DNA of 64,000 nucleotides from Chromatiales bacterium (GCA_027032075.1 JALVOC010000054.1:62001-126000); one strand, 5' to 3'; shown: positions 54,622 through 63,383, counted from the first letter of the stretch. Notes: generated from the letters alone by a model not told the origin. Program-made: numbers and translations.

Positions 54622-55299
54622 TTACAAATTTATAATATTGCCGAAGATTGGCAGGTTACCTGTCGAGCCCAGAGCGGTGGAGGCAAATTGCCGTTTCAGT
54701 TCATTGATATAGAAAGGATTTATGCTTTCAATGATCTGCATGGTCAAGGTCGCCTCGGCACGGTAGGGAACGAGTGTCGGTAACATTTCCTTGATTTCGA
54801 TTTGAACCTGGGTTAAAAAAACCGGCAGAACGTGGACTCCCCAGATGAATAATAAAACGGAGGCATGCTGACTCCTGGAAAAGGCCCTGTCCTCTCCTTT
54901 ACCAAGTGCAGCAAGAGTGCGTGCCCCGCTTGCGCCTTGTGTTTTTGGTTCGACCATACTACGGATGATGTCTATTTCCGGCTGGACACCCAGCGATGAT
55001 GCTAGTGGATCACCTGCGTTCATCCGGTCGGTGGCATCGAGCAGGATCTTTGCGGAAAAACTTTCTGCATTGATCGTTACACTTTGCGAGGCGCGGACGG
55101 TTTCTGTTTTGTTACTGAAATCATAACCCCCCATGGTGCCGGGAGCATCACCGGTTTTTATGGTGACACTTCTTGTGCGTGTGATTGTTGATGGATTGAA
55201 TTCAAAAAACAGCATCAAGGGTTGTTCGACATTGGCATATTCAATCAGCGCACCTCGCATCACCAGGGTATTGGAGAACCCGCCACTTGGAATCGCCAT
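54622..55299 (-). CDS. eCIS CIS-tube adaptor (Afp7 N-terminal domain-like)
   Basis: 225 residues. CIS_tube features: R-G-A-L-I-E-Y, F-F-E-F-N-P-S-T-I-T-R-T-R, F-S-A-K-I-L-L-D-A-T-D-R-M and F-I-W-G, then R-A-E-A-T-L-T-M. It would form the transition ring between tube and hub. The ATG overlaps the stop of the upstream small gene (TAATG) behind GGAGGAAAC. Confidence 0.88.
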   Translation of the reverse strand: MAIPSGGFSNTLVMRGALIEYANVEQPLMLFFEFNPSTITRTRSVTIKTGDAPGTMGGYDFSNKTETVRASQSVTINAESFSAKILLDATDRMNAGDPLASSLGVQPEIDIIRSMVEPKTQGASGARTLAALGKGEDRAFSRSQHASVLLFIWGVHVLPVFLTQVQIEIKEMLPTLVPYRAEATLTMQIIESINPFYINELKRQFASTALGSTGNLPIFGNIINL

Positions 55300-55529
55300 T
55301 ATCTGTTTCCTCCTATTCCCGCGAGGATCGCGTTTGCAATTACACCGGCGACTTCGGCATTTGTTGCCTGTCGATTAACGGTTATTGCCGGTACGATCAG
55401 TTTATCGATGTTTTTATTCGCAGGCAGTGACATCCCGGACAGATTTGCGGCAAGCAGATGGGCAATATCAGCAGCACGATGTTCAAATGCTCCCGGCAAC
55501 TGCATGGACAATTTTTCAATTCGTAACAC
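55299..55529 (-). CDS. Small eCIS-locus protein
   Basis: 76 residues from GTG 55529, which follows a strong AGGAGGGG site that itself overlaps the stop of the ATPase gene; a TTG further upstream is less plausible. The protein has I-E-K-L-S-M-Q-L-P-G near the start and a C-terminal A-N-A-I-L-A-G-I. Function unknown. Similar small genes accompany eCIS loci at this spot (compare afp6), but homology cannot be shown from sequence alone. Confidence 0.65.
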   Translation of the reverse strand: MLRIEKLSMQLPGAFEHRAADIAHLLAANLSGMSLPANKNIDKLIVPAITVNRQATNAEVAGVIANAILAGIGGNR

Positions 55530-55539
55530 CGTTCCCCTC

Positions 55540-56847
55540 CTAGCCAAGATGTTCCGCAAGCATGCCAAGGCTTGATGGAATAATTTCCTTGCCCGCCTTG
55601 CCCAGTTCTACCCAGACCGCGCGAGCCATGTGCCGCAGGCTGATCGGTTTTGATTCACCCGCCGCAAGAAACGCTGCGTGCAGGGCGGAATTGCGGATTT
55701 GCCCGCCGGTGAGCTTTATTTCGTTCCCGAGCAGATCGATATCCAGATCTTCGTTGCATGGTGCATTGGGAGGAATGTGTTTGCTCCAGAGTTGTGAACG
55801 CGCTGCGGCATCCGGTCTGGGGAACTCAATCACCGTCTGGAAACGTCTGGCGAAGGCTGCGTCCATATGATTCCGCAGATTGGTTGTAAGGATGCACGGG
55901 CCCTGATGCCGCTCGATACGTGAAAGCAGGTGGGATACTTCCATGTTGGTAAAGCGATCACGCGCCTCCCGAACATCACCGCGTTTGCCAAAAAGACTTT
56001 CAGCTTCGTCAAACAACAACACCATCTTTTGATCATGTGCGGCATCAAAGAGATTATTGAAATTCTTTTCCGTTTCTCCCACATATTTACTTACCAGCAT
56101 ACCCAGATCCACTCTGAACAAGGGCCAGCCAAGTTCATTTGCAAGTACAATCGCAGAGAAAGTTTTCCCCGTGCCGGATGGGCCGGCAAACAAGGCGAGC
56201 GGGCCTCCGATTGGTTTGCCGCCCCACTCATGAATCACCCGCTCCCGTTGGGTTACCCACAAGAGGTATTCTTTCAAGGCCTGAATACAATAGGCGGGCA
56301 GGACGAGATCATCCCAGTTACCGGCTTCCCGAATTTCCACGGTTCCGGGTGGCGGTTCGACGATTGTTCCCGTAGCGTCAAGAAGTTCCGCATTCGCCCG
56401 TGGTGTTGGTTGAAGTGGTTCATACGGTTCTTTCGAAGGTGACTGGATGAGACTGGCACGCAGGAGTGGCGCCTGGTTGTTCAAGCGGGCGCGCAGAACC
56501 TTGCCATCGTCCTGATCCAGAAAAAACAACTCCTGAATGAAGGCGGGGGAAGGATACGGGCTGGGGACGCCGGATTGCATTTGTTGAAATACCCAGCCGA
56601 GTCTCGGTTCCGCTACAGGGGCAAGAACCGTGATCAGAATATCCTGATCAAGAGGCGTCAGCCTGTATTTGTTTGTAAAATGTAACCACGAGGGTTGTTG
56701 TCGAAGGCTGTTGACCCGCTCCTGCAACGATACAAGCAGTCGCTCAAGTTCATCCGGTATGTCTTCCCCGCGCCTGGATTGTGACAGACAGGCGCACAGG
56801 AGTTCGATTCTTTCCCATTCAGCGGACATGTCGAGGGCGGTATGCAT
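55540..56847 (-). CDS. eCIS AAA+ ATPase (Afp15-like)
   Basis: 435 residues from ATG 56847. The AAA+ core shows Walker A G-P-S-G-T-G-K-T (near 222-229), Walker B L-L-F-D-E-A-E-S-L-F-G-K-R, and the arginine-finger region F-A-R-R-F. The N-terminal 200 residues are a helical adaptor. Every eCIS operon carries such an ATPase, needed for assembly or for effector loading. It overlaps the stop of the DUF4255 gene (TGATG). Confidence 0.93.
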   Translation of the reverse strand: MHTALDMSAEWERIELLCACLSQSRRGEDIPDELERLLVSLQERVNSLRQQPSWLHFTNKYRLTPLDQDILITVLAPVAEPRLGWVFQQMQSGVPSPYPSPAFIQELFFLDQDDGKVLRARLNNQAPLLRASLIQSPSKEPYEPLQPTPRANAELLDATGTIVEPPPGTVEIREAGNWDDLVLPAYCIQALKEYLLWVTQRERVIHEWGGKPIGGPLALFAGPSGTGKTFSAIVLANELGWPLFRVDLGMLVSKYVGETEKNFNNLFDAAHDQKMVLLFDEAESLFGKRGDVREARDRFTNMEVSHLLSRIERHQGPCILTTNLRNHMDAAFARRFQTVIEFPRPDAAARSQLWSKHIPPNAPCNEDLDIDLLGNEIKLTGGQIRNSALHAAFLAAGESKPISLRHMARAVWVELGKAGKEIIPSSLGMLAEHLG

Positions 56848-57977
56848 CAATCTGCCTCCTGTGAATAAAAAGTTACCAGCAGGGGATTGCTGCGCATCTG
56901 AATTATTTCTGTCTGACCTTGCGGGCGTGCGCGTTCATACTCATAGACGGCATACAGCATCGCCTGTCTCTTTGTCCCGGCAGGTGGTGGTTCAACGAAG
57001 GGCAGGGTGACCTGAAAATGTTGCCGCAGATCGATGTTTTCGGGATCGATTATATTGGCGGCAAAAGGATTGTTGATGTCGTTGTCCTCAGGCAAATTCA
57101 CCACAGGGGAAGTCGTGTCTTCAACCGGTGTATTCCAGCCACCGTCGTTCATGTTATAGTCCCATTGCCATGTTTCCCAGAAAAGTTTTAGCGGCTGTCC
57201 CGCAGCGCCGGCAAGCAGGATATCGAAGGAAACCGGTACTTCATCTTCCGGCAGTTGCATCACATAATGCAGTGTCTGCTTGTCCATTTGGATAAAGCAT
57301 ATTTGTGGTGTCCAGTCGGGGCGTTCCGTATTCACCACCATCCTGGAAACCTCGGGGGTTCCGCCTCTGCTGGCAAAGCCTGATTCCGTCAGAGGCCGTC
57401 TTTGCATCCTGCCTTCTGCTTCGAGTCCCATTTCGGCGACGCGTGGTTTCCTGCTGACGGGTTCGGCGAGGGGAATCGGCGCCAGCGAAAATTCATAAGC
57501 AACCGATATACGATAGGCATTGTCTGTATTCCCCTGTGTTACCCAAAGATGATTCAGATCATCCAGGCTCATCGGGATAAAGACTGCCTGCAGATGCAAA
57601 GGAAAGCCTTCGTTTTCCAATTTGATGATTGGATGCTCATGCAGTACCTGTATTACTGCGCCAATCAGACGTAAATCGTTTTCTCCGGCGGTGATCGTTT
57701 CCTGATTATCACCATCGCCAACTATGACATCCGCACCCAGGGCGGTAATAAGACAGAACATTTTCATGTAAACAGGATTGTCCGGCGTGCCGTCCGCCGG
57801 ATAACCGCTGTATTCGACCCGGTAAAAAAACAGGTTGAGGCATTGTTCAGTCGTGTCAATATTCAGATCCTTGGGGTTGCTGATATAAATATTATTGACA
57901 CTTACATCCGGGATGTTGTTTGCAAGGATTTGTCTTAAATATCGTGCAGTAACCGACATGGAGGAAACCGGGATCAT
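56847..57977 (-). CDS. eCIS DUF4255 tube-terminator protein (Afp16-like)
   Basis: 376 residues. The DUF4255 start is plain: V-S-S-M-S-V-T-A-R-Y-L, then N-N-I-Y-I-S-N-P-K-D and L-N-L-F-F-Y-R-V-E-Y. Afp16-type proteins cap the tube and sheath and set their final length. The ATG follows AGGAGGTTGTT. Confidence 0.9.
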   Translation of the reverse strand: MIPVSSMSVTARYLRQILANNIPDVSVNNIYISNPKDLNIDTTEQCLNLFFYRVEYSGYPADGTPDNPVYMKMFCLITALGADVIVGDGDNQETITAGENDLRLIGAVIQVLHEHPIIKLENEGFPLHLQAVFIPMSLDDLNHLWVTQGNTDNAYRISVAYEFSLAPIPLAEPVSRKPRVAEMGLEAEGRMQRRPLTESGFASRGGTPEVSRMVVNTERPDWTPQICFIQMDKQTLHYVMQLPEDEVPVSFDILLAGAAGQPLKLFWETWQWDYNMNDGGWNTPVEDTTSPVVNLPEDNDINNPFAANIIDPENIDLRQHFQVTLPFVEPPPAGTKRQAMLYAVYEYERARPQGQTEIIQMRSNPLLVTFYSQEAD

Positions 57978-59089
57978 AACAACCTCCTGAGGTAGTGACG
58001 GCTGCTAAAATTGCCCGATGGCGTGTGTCTCTCCTGAGGTTGGGCGATGTTTACCGCATCGGTCTGGATGATGATGTCAATCTGACCGATATGAACACCT
58101 GCCTGCGGTGTGTCTGCTGAAGAAGAGCTGTTTGTGGTATCTTCCGGGTGCTTGTGGTCTGCTGTTGAATAAATTTCCTCCCTTTTTTCGCTGGCAGAGT
58201 AATTTTCCGCCTCATGCTGTGCGGAGAAATAATCCAAGGTGGTGAGGGGGAGCGGCTCTGGCTGCGGAGGAATCATTTCCACATCACCTGCAGTTTCTTC
58301 CTGAGGGGGTATTCGCGATGATTTCGTTTCAAATGCTTTAATGTTTTTGGCCGGAGGGTGTTTTTTGTTGTCCCGCTTTTCGATTGCTGGCTGTTTTGAA
58401 ACCTCTATTGCCGCAAGCAGGGGGTGAGGCGAGGTTGTCTCATCAGGCGTAACCTCTGCCGGCCCGAATCCCCTCCGCTCGCTTTCTGCCGGGGTGGGGC
58501 GGGCGGTGCGGTTTTCCTGCAATACGGTATTGTCGTCGGGTTTCCTTTCGTTGGCGGATGTCGGCCGTGATTGCGGAAGAGCAGGGTGATCCTGTGGTGC
58601 CGGTGACGTATTCTTTTTTTCTACGGTATCATGGATTCGATGCGAGATCCGCTGTCTGCTTTCGACTAACCGGCCAGCTTCTGGTTCTGACAGAGTCGGC
58701 TGCGGAATTCCCTGATTTTGTGTTGCTGGCGTGTCTGCTACCGCTTTTATGCGACTGAATTTTGTGTTTTGGGTATGGGCGTTTGTCCGGCTGTTGTTGT
58801 TTTCAGGGATGGATGCGTTACTCTTCTCCTGCAAGGAGGTGGCAGAATTCCTGCTGGAGCCTGTTTTTGTCGTTGTTTCCGGACGTACCTGGTTGCCGCC
58901 GGCTTCTGTAAGATGACTGTTGTATCTTCCGGATGTTTGCACTTCCTCTCGTGGAAACTCCATCGTGGCGGAAGGTACAGCAAAATTTTCCACATTGTTG
59001 AAAACACCAGCTCCAATCTGCTCCTGTCTGGGTGCAGTTGCCATGCGAGGTCTGGCGTCGCGAATGATGTTGTTCAAGAATGATGGCAT
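57974..59089 (-). CDS. Large disordered eCIS-locus protein
   Basis: 371 residues from ATG 59089 (a TTG at 59125 would overlap the upstream gene). After a short basic N terminus (S-F-L-N-N-I-I-R-D-A-R-P-R-M) nearly the whole chain is low-complexity, rich in E, P, S, T and N with no predicted domain. A hydrophobic strand close to the C terminus (G-Q-I-D-I-I-I-Q-T-D-A-V-N-I) is the only ordered-looking part. A scaffold, length-ruler or adaptor role in assembly is possible. Confidence 0.65.
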   Translation of the reverse strand: MPSFLNNIIRDARPRMATAPRQEQIGAGVFNNVENFAVPSATMEFPREEVQTSGRYNSHLTEAGGNQVRPETTTKTGSSRNSATSLQEKSNASIPENNNSRTNAHTQNTKFSRIKAVADTPATQNQGIPQPTLSEPEAGRLVESRQRISHRIHDTVEKKNTSPAPQDHPALPQSRPTSANERKPDDNTVLQENRTARPTPAESERRGFGPAEVTPDETTSPHPLLAAIEVSKQPAIEKRDNKKHPPAKNIKAFETKSSRIPPQEETAGDVEMIPPQPEPLPLTTLDYFSAQHEAENYSASEKREEIYSTADHKHPEDTTNSSSSADTPQAGVHIGQIDIIIQTDAVNIAQPQERHTPSGNFSSRHYLRRLL

Positions 59090-59096
59090 GATCTGT

Positions 59097-59927
59097 CTAT
59101 CCGTGCATTCCCAGAGATGAATCAATCAAGCGCAAATACAGCTGCCGGCGCTCTTTTGGCAGATTCAGTATTTCATTCTCCCCCCAGTGGTAATGTGCGG
59201 CGATCCTGTGAACCTCCTGGTAGAGGCTGCCCGCGTTATATTGAATAATATGATATGGATCGAAGTTTAGTGTTTGACTGCTTTGACATTCCGGGCAGGT
59301 CGTAGCAATTACCGTGCTGATTGATGGAGATACCTCGTCCAGTGCCGCATCGATGCTTTTCAGGCTTGTGTCATTCAGCGAATCAATGAAATCATCCAGC
59401 GGTATTTCGGGTTCGACAGCGACAATACAGGATTTCAGCAGTCGTTTTAATGCTGTGTCGTTATCCAGGTCGTGAATGCACTCCTGATCGGCACCTGTTG
59501 GAACACGCAGCGTTACCGTCCGATCCTGAACTTTGACTAGCGTAAACGGAAAATCCGCTCCCGCTTCCTGCATGGGTAATTCCGATTGAGTGATATTGAC
59601 ATCAAAGTTTTCGTTACACTGGTTACATTTTCCCTGTAACCAGTGTTGCTCACTGCCTATCAGCCTTGCCAGACAGATCATCAGGTATTGCCGGTCGGCA
59701 ACGCACAGGCTGGAAACCATTGACATATCCACCGGTTTTTCGCCGATTGATTGCAAAACGAATGACAGCACACGGGAAACGCGCATGGGCAAATTGTCAT
59801 GCGATTGTCTTGATGAAAATATCATCTGTTCAATCAAACCTGTTACGGGCTTGAACACTGCCTGACGTTGCAAGCTCCCCTGCTGCATTACTCCTCCCGG
59901 CAAGACGACACTCAAGGCATGTTGCAT
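59097..59927 (-). CDS. T4-type baseplate protein with zinc-ribbon cysteines
   Basis: 276 residues from ATG 59927 (GTG 59939 is the alternative). Helical N-terminal half, then C-N-Q-C near residue 102 and C-P-E-C near residue 213, which look like a split zinc site. The whole resembles the T4 base-plate hub-assembly family found in eCIS loci. The gene follows the tube gene without gap and probably helps the baseplate to form. Confidence 0.75.
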   Translation of the reverse strand: MQHALSVVLPGGVMQQGSLQRQAVFKPVTGLIEQMIFSSRQSHDNLPMRVSRVLSFVLQSIGEKPVDMSMVSSLCVADRQYLMICLARLIGSEQHWLQGKCNQCNENFDVNITQSELPMQEAGADFPFTLVKVQDRTVTLRVPTGADQECIHDLDNDTALKRLLKSCIVAVEPEIPLDDFIDSLNDTSLKSIDAALDEVSPSISTVIATTCPECQSSQTLNFDPYHIIQYNAGSLYQEVHRIAAHYHWGENEILNLPKERRQLYLRLIDSSLGMHG

Positions 59928-59928
59928 A

Positions 59929-60438
59929 TCAGGACTCACTTGGTTCGCTTACGCTGGTATCACGTTCCCATCCTTCATGTTCCAGTTTTATGCTTTGGAT
60001 GCCCACGGTATTACTCGTGGCAGCATCGAAATCAGGTAAAGCCGTATATTCGGATACCCACGCTCTGTATATTTTGTACGAAATTGCGACCGCGCCCTGC
60101 AGGTTGAGTACGTTTATCACGATGTCCTTGCGAAAATTCTTCAACGACATGGCGCTGTCACCCTGTATGTTGTTGACCAGGTTTGCCCACTCCTCAAAAA
60201 CAGGATCGTGTGTTAAACCCTGTTCCAGGGTGATGGGTTCATATTTGGTGTGGCCTGGCAATTTCCTCTCATGACTCGGATCACCGCCGGTGCGCCAGCT
60301 TGCGACCTCGGTTGTTTTTTTCAGGGTTGTCATTTTCTTCAGGCCGGCGACAGGGCGGCCATCGATAATCACCTGAAACTTGAATGTCCGGTAGGGGTCA
60401 TAGCGGTGAGCATTTACAGAAAACATTGGCGCTGCCAT
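59929..60438 (-). CDS. eCIS inner tube protein (gp19/Afp1-like)
   Basis: 169 residues. The tube fold is recognisable: F-K-F-Q-V-I-I-D-G-R-P-V-A-G-L-K-K-M, then K-Y-E-P-I-T-L-E-Q-G-L-T-H-D, E-W-A-N-L-V-N, and R-A-W-V-S-E-Y. It polymerises into the inner tube that carries cargo. It lies 12 bases after the sheath gene behind AAAGGAG. Confidence 0.93.
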   Translation of the reverse strand: MAAPMFSVNAHRYDPYRTFKFQVIIDGRPVAGLKKMTTLKKTTEVASWRTGGDPSHERKLPGHTKYEPITLEQGLTHDPVFEEWANLVNNIQGDSAMSLKNFRKDIVINVLNLQGAVAISYKIYRAWVSEYTALPDFDAATSNTVGIQSIKLEHEGWERDTSVSEPSES

Positions 60439-60450
60439 TTTTATTCTCCT

Positions 60451-62478
60451 TTATTGTTGTCCAACAATTTGCTGGATACGGACGATTACGAATTCGGCCG
60501 GTTTCAGAGGTGCAAAACCAACCAGCACGATTACCTGGCCACGGTCAATGTCGCCTTGCGTCATCGTATCCCCCAGGCCGCAACGTACGAAGTACGCATC
60601 CGATGCCTTGGTTCCCTGGAAAGCTCCGGCGCGGAACAAGCCATTCATGAATGAGCCGATATTCAGTCGCAATGCAGACCAGAGAGGTTCATCATTCGGT
60701 TCAAATACTGCCCACTGGATGCCGTTATAAATACTCTTGCGCAACATGATTGCTGTTCTGCGCACGGGGATGTATTTGTATTCCGGATCATTGCTCAATG
60801 TGCGTGAACCCCACAGGACGATGCCGGCGTCCGGAAACTTGCGGATCACACAGATGCTTTTGGGATCCTTGTTGAGATTACCCTGTTCCTGATCGGTCAG
60901 GTCGGCTCTCAGGCCCACTGCGCCACCCAGTACCGCCTCGGTACCGGCAGGTGCTTTCCAGACACCGCGGCGGGTATCTATCTGGGCATACATTCCGGTT
61001 ACAAAACCGGAAGGTGGAACCGCAATCGGCAGAGGTGATTTGCCGGTGGGGTCCAGCATTTTCAGCCAGGGGAAGTAGGCGGCGCCATAGGAGTTTGGTG
61101 TGTTGATGTTTGTCTGAAACAATTGCGCGTCCGCCAGCTCATCATAGTCCCGGGGCATATCTGCAATGTAGAAACAATCACTCAGTGGCCTGTTTCTGCA
61201 ATAATTCATACCGCTATCGGCTACGGCCGAGGAACCCACGCCCGGCACCGCGATCAGGCTGACATCACGAATTTTGTCAAGACGCGGGAAGGCGTTGATG
61301 TAGTCGACAGGTTGGGGTAACGGACCATCAACTGCCAGGGTCACCGCAGAGACATTACTGTCCGGAGTATGATCGCCAAGACGGTAATCTTCGTAAACCC
61401 CACCGCTTACCGGAGTATCGTTTGGCCGGGTAAATGCCGAACCGTTAATCTCCACACCACGGTTTGCACCCAGCATCAAGGGACCGGCGGCATTGGTGTT
61501 TGTGTCGGTCGCGTCGATCACATACAAAGTGGAATTCTGCCCACTGTAGCCGGAGAGGATCCTCAGGCGGGATGTCCCGGAGGCACCGCCAGGCACAACT
61601 GTTACCGTGGCATTTGCGTATGCAGTGAGGATATTGGCATCACTTTTTTGTGGCGTAAGGCCCCGGATTGTCTCCTGGATTGCCTGGGCGATGTCATTCA
61701 GATCATCGGGATCCCCACCTTGTCCATCCAGCCTTGAGGTAATATCGATCGTGCGGAAACCGTCACCCTGGATATTGATTTGAAACAACCTCTCGCCGCT
61801 TTCCAGGATTGTTCCCCCTGTAACAATGTCACCGCTTTCGCTGTAGGCTGTAACTGTGTTTTCATCAGGTGTGCCGCTGGTCTCGACCGTAACCTGAATA
61901 TAATCAGAATTACTGTTAATCACTGTTTCGACGAAGGTAGGCGTTCCCGGTGTCATGCTCAGTCCTTCAAACTCCTCTACCTGCCTCGCCTCGGTTTCAC
62001 CGGTATTGGTGTTTTCCACTTCCTCGATTACTGTCAGATTAAAAACATTCGGTTTATCCGCGGCACTCGTGATCCGAACATTTAATGCATTTCCCCAAAC
62101 GCCGGGGGAAATGGCCGAAATGGTCAGGCTCAGGCCGGGCGTACCCGGACCGCCAAGAAAGTCGGGAATACTGCTGCCGCGATCGTACAACGTGATGCTG
62201 GCGGTGGTAGCGCCACTGGCAACACGGCCGATATAACACTCCTTGCCACCATTGTTGAAAAACTGGAATACACTGTGTGCGAGAAACTGTCCGTCGGAGC
62301 GAAAGTCACCATAGTGTTTCACGAATTCACTAAAGTTGAATATTTTTCGCATTTCATCGACAGGACCTTTGTCGGCAACGCCAAAAAAGGCGGCAGTGGA
62401 AGTGCCAGCCGCTTCGATTACCTTGGCGCCTCCTGGCAATTCTTCCACATACACGCCCGGGTATGATGTTACGGTCAT
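60451..62478 (-). CDS. eCIS contractile sheath protein (Afp2/3/4-like)
   Basis: 675 residues. The N terminus Y-P-G-V-Y-V-E-E-L-P-G-G and the segments F-F-G-V-A-D-K-G-P-V, Q-F-F-N-N-G-G-K-E-C-Y-I-G-R-V and, near the C terminus, W-G-S-R-T-L-S-N-D and Y-I-P-V-R-R-T-A are phage-sheath signatures. A long variable insertion, roughly residues 120-400, forms surface domains. Only one sheath gene is present, unlike Afp with three. The ATG follows AAGGAGAA. Confidence 0.95.
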   Translation of the reverse strand: MTVTSYPGVYVEELPGGAKVIEAAGTSTAAFFGVADKGPVDEMRKIFNFSEFVKHYGDFRSDGQFLAHSVFQFFNNGGKECYIGRVASGATTASITLYDRGSSIPDFLGGPGTPGLSLTISAISPGVWGNALNVRITSAADKPNVFNLTVIEEVENTNTGETEARQVEEFEGLSMTPGTPTFVETVINSNSDYIQVTVETSGTPDENTVTAYSESGDIVTGGTILESGERLFQINIQGDGFRTIDITSRLDGQGGDPDDLNDIAQAIQETIRGLTPQKSDANILTAYANATVTVVPGGASGTSRLRILSGYSGQNSTLYVIDATDTNTNAAGPLMLGANRGVEINGSAFTRPNDTPVSGGVYEDYRLGDHTPDSNVSAVTLAVDGPLPQPVDYINAFPRLDKIRDVSLIAVPGVGSSAVADSGMNYCRNRPLSDCFYIADMPRDYDELADAQLFQTNINTPNSYGAAYFPWLKMLDPTGKSPLPIAVPPSGFVTGMYAQIDTRRGVWKAPAGTEAVLGGAVGLRADLTDQEQGNLNKDPKSICVIRKFPDAGIVLWGSRTLSNDPEYKYIPVRRTAIMLRKSIYNGIQWAVFEPNDEPLWSALRLNIGSFMNGLFRAGAFQGTKASDAYFVRCGLGDTMTQGDIDRGQVIVLVGFAPLKPAEFVIVRIQQIVGQQ

Positions 62479-62530
62479 AATGTTCTCCTTGAATGTGCCT
62501 TATTAAATGTTTAATTTCATTCGCATAGGA

Positions 62531-62815
62531 TCATTTCTTATCTTTAGCGGTGGTTTTGCCCGTGCCTTTTTTCTGTTCGCCGCCTGGAGATTTAGACGGC
62601 GCACGGCCGGCTTCGGATTTTTTTGCAGATCCCCTGTCTGTGTTTTTCACTTCCAGCAGCGCGATGATTCTGCGATCTTTCATCTTGTTGATAACAGGGG
62701 TTATTTCCGAGTCGCGAATACCCTGGATACTGTCTTTGCCGGCAAGAAAACACTCTTTCCCGCTTCTGAAAAACAAATACTGGACCTCATTTGTAAGATT
62801 TTTTATCTCATACAT
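62531..62815 (-). CDS. Small eCIS-locus protein with Lys-rich tail
   Basis: 94 residues. N-terminal beta-like part (L-T-N-E-V-Q-Y-L-F-F-R-S-G-K-E) and a C-terminal Lys/Gly/Ser tail rich in positive charges (K-K-G-T-G-K-T-T-A-K-D-K-K). Not recognised. The ATG follows AAAGGGGC. It lies between the first gene and the sheath gene. Confidence 0.65.
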   Translation of the reverse strand: MYEIKNLTNEVQYLFFRSGKECFLAGKDSIQGIRDSEITPVINKMKDRRIIALLEVKNTDRGSAKKSEAGRAPSKSPGGEQKKGTGKTTAKDKK

Positions 62816-62827
62816 ATCATTGCCCCT

Positions 62828-63091
62828 TTACTGGATGTTGTTTATTTCCCTGTCCTGCCCGTTTTCTGAAGATTCGTTACATGAATACAAAATGTTCCCC
62901 GGGATATCGATCTTTCTTACTACGCCCTCTGCGATCAGATAATCCAGGGCTTTGAGGATCTTGTCATGTGCATCAACGTATCGCTGTTGTGGAAGCCACC
63001 ATTTGATTATTCCCTCGATACTGTCTGCCGCATGAGGATGGTGGCTGAGGTAAAATTCAATCTCTCTTGCGACCAGCTGTATGTCGTTCAT
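62828..63091 (-). CDS. First gene of the eCIS operon, small helical protein
   Basis: 87 residues with W-W-L-P-Q-Q-R-Y-V-D-A-H-D-K-I-L-K-A-L-D-Y-L-I, which reads like a winged-helix or phage-adaptor helix set. Similar small proteins appear at the start of tailocin-type loci, but I cannot name a function. No clear ribosome site precedes the ATG at 63091. The sigma-54 promoter lies 54-69 bases upstream. Confidence 0.65.
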   Translation of the reverse strand: MNDIQLVAREIEFYLSHHPHAADSIEGIIKWWLPQQRYVDAHDKILKALDYLIAEGVVRKIDIPGNILYSCNESSENGQDREINNIQ

Positions 63092-63144
63092 TTGTGCGAT
63101 AACCGTTCGGTTTGAAAACAGTTTGTTTGGTCACTGAGTACGTG

Positions 63145-63160
63145 TGCAATGGAGATGCCA
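63145..63160 (-). promoter_or_regulatory. Sigma-54 (-24/-12) promoter of the eCIS operon
   Basis: On the minus strand the sequence reads TGGCATCTCCATTGCA: TGGCA(C/T), five bases, TTGCA, the exact spacing of the RpoN consensus. The predicted start of transcription is near 63133, about 42 bases before the first ATG. A sigma-54 activator gene lies directly upstream, which supports the call. Confidence 0.82.
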
Positions 63161-63223
63161 GGATTGAATCGGAGTGAAAGCGCTGTGATTTCAGGTACTT
63201 GAAATTTTGGTTGATGATTGAGC

Positions 63224-63239
63224 GGGTGCAATTTGACCC
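63224..63239. promoter_or_regulatory. Putative activator site, proximal
   Basis: GGGTGCAATTTGACCC, an imperfect palindrome sharing GGGT, eight bases then GACCC with the site at 63313-63328. It lies about 90 bases upstream of the predicted start, in the range for sigma-54 enhancer sites. Confidence 0.6.
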
Positions 63240-63312
63240 ATCTTTTTTTTGCCCGAAAAAAAATAGGTAATAAATACAAACAGATAATTCCGGGTTTTGA
63301 TGTTACGAATGT

Positions 63313-63328
63313 GGGTCGGTTTTGACCC
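63313..63328. promoter_or_regulatory. Putative activator site, distal
   Basis: GGGTCGGTTTTGACCC, with perfect five-base arms around six bases. It starts 89 bases from the first site and lies about 180 bases upstream of the predicted start. Two equal sites beside a sigma-54 promoter suggest cooperative binding by the upstream-encoded activator. Confidence 0.6.
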
Positions 63329-63383
63329 GTATCGGACAAACGTATGATAAGCGGGTGTAGGAAAAAAGCGAGAGAGAGAAGGT

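Noticed and set aside
63088-63339. Minus-strand frame of 83 codons ending on the first eCIS gene
   Set aside because: It begins with TTG, has no ribosome site, and covers the predicted sigma-54 promoter and one activator site.
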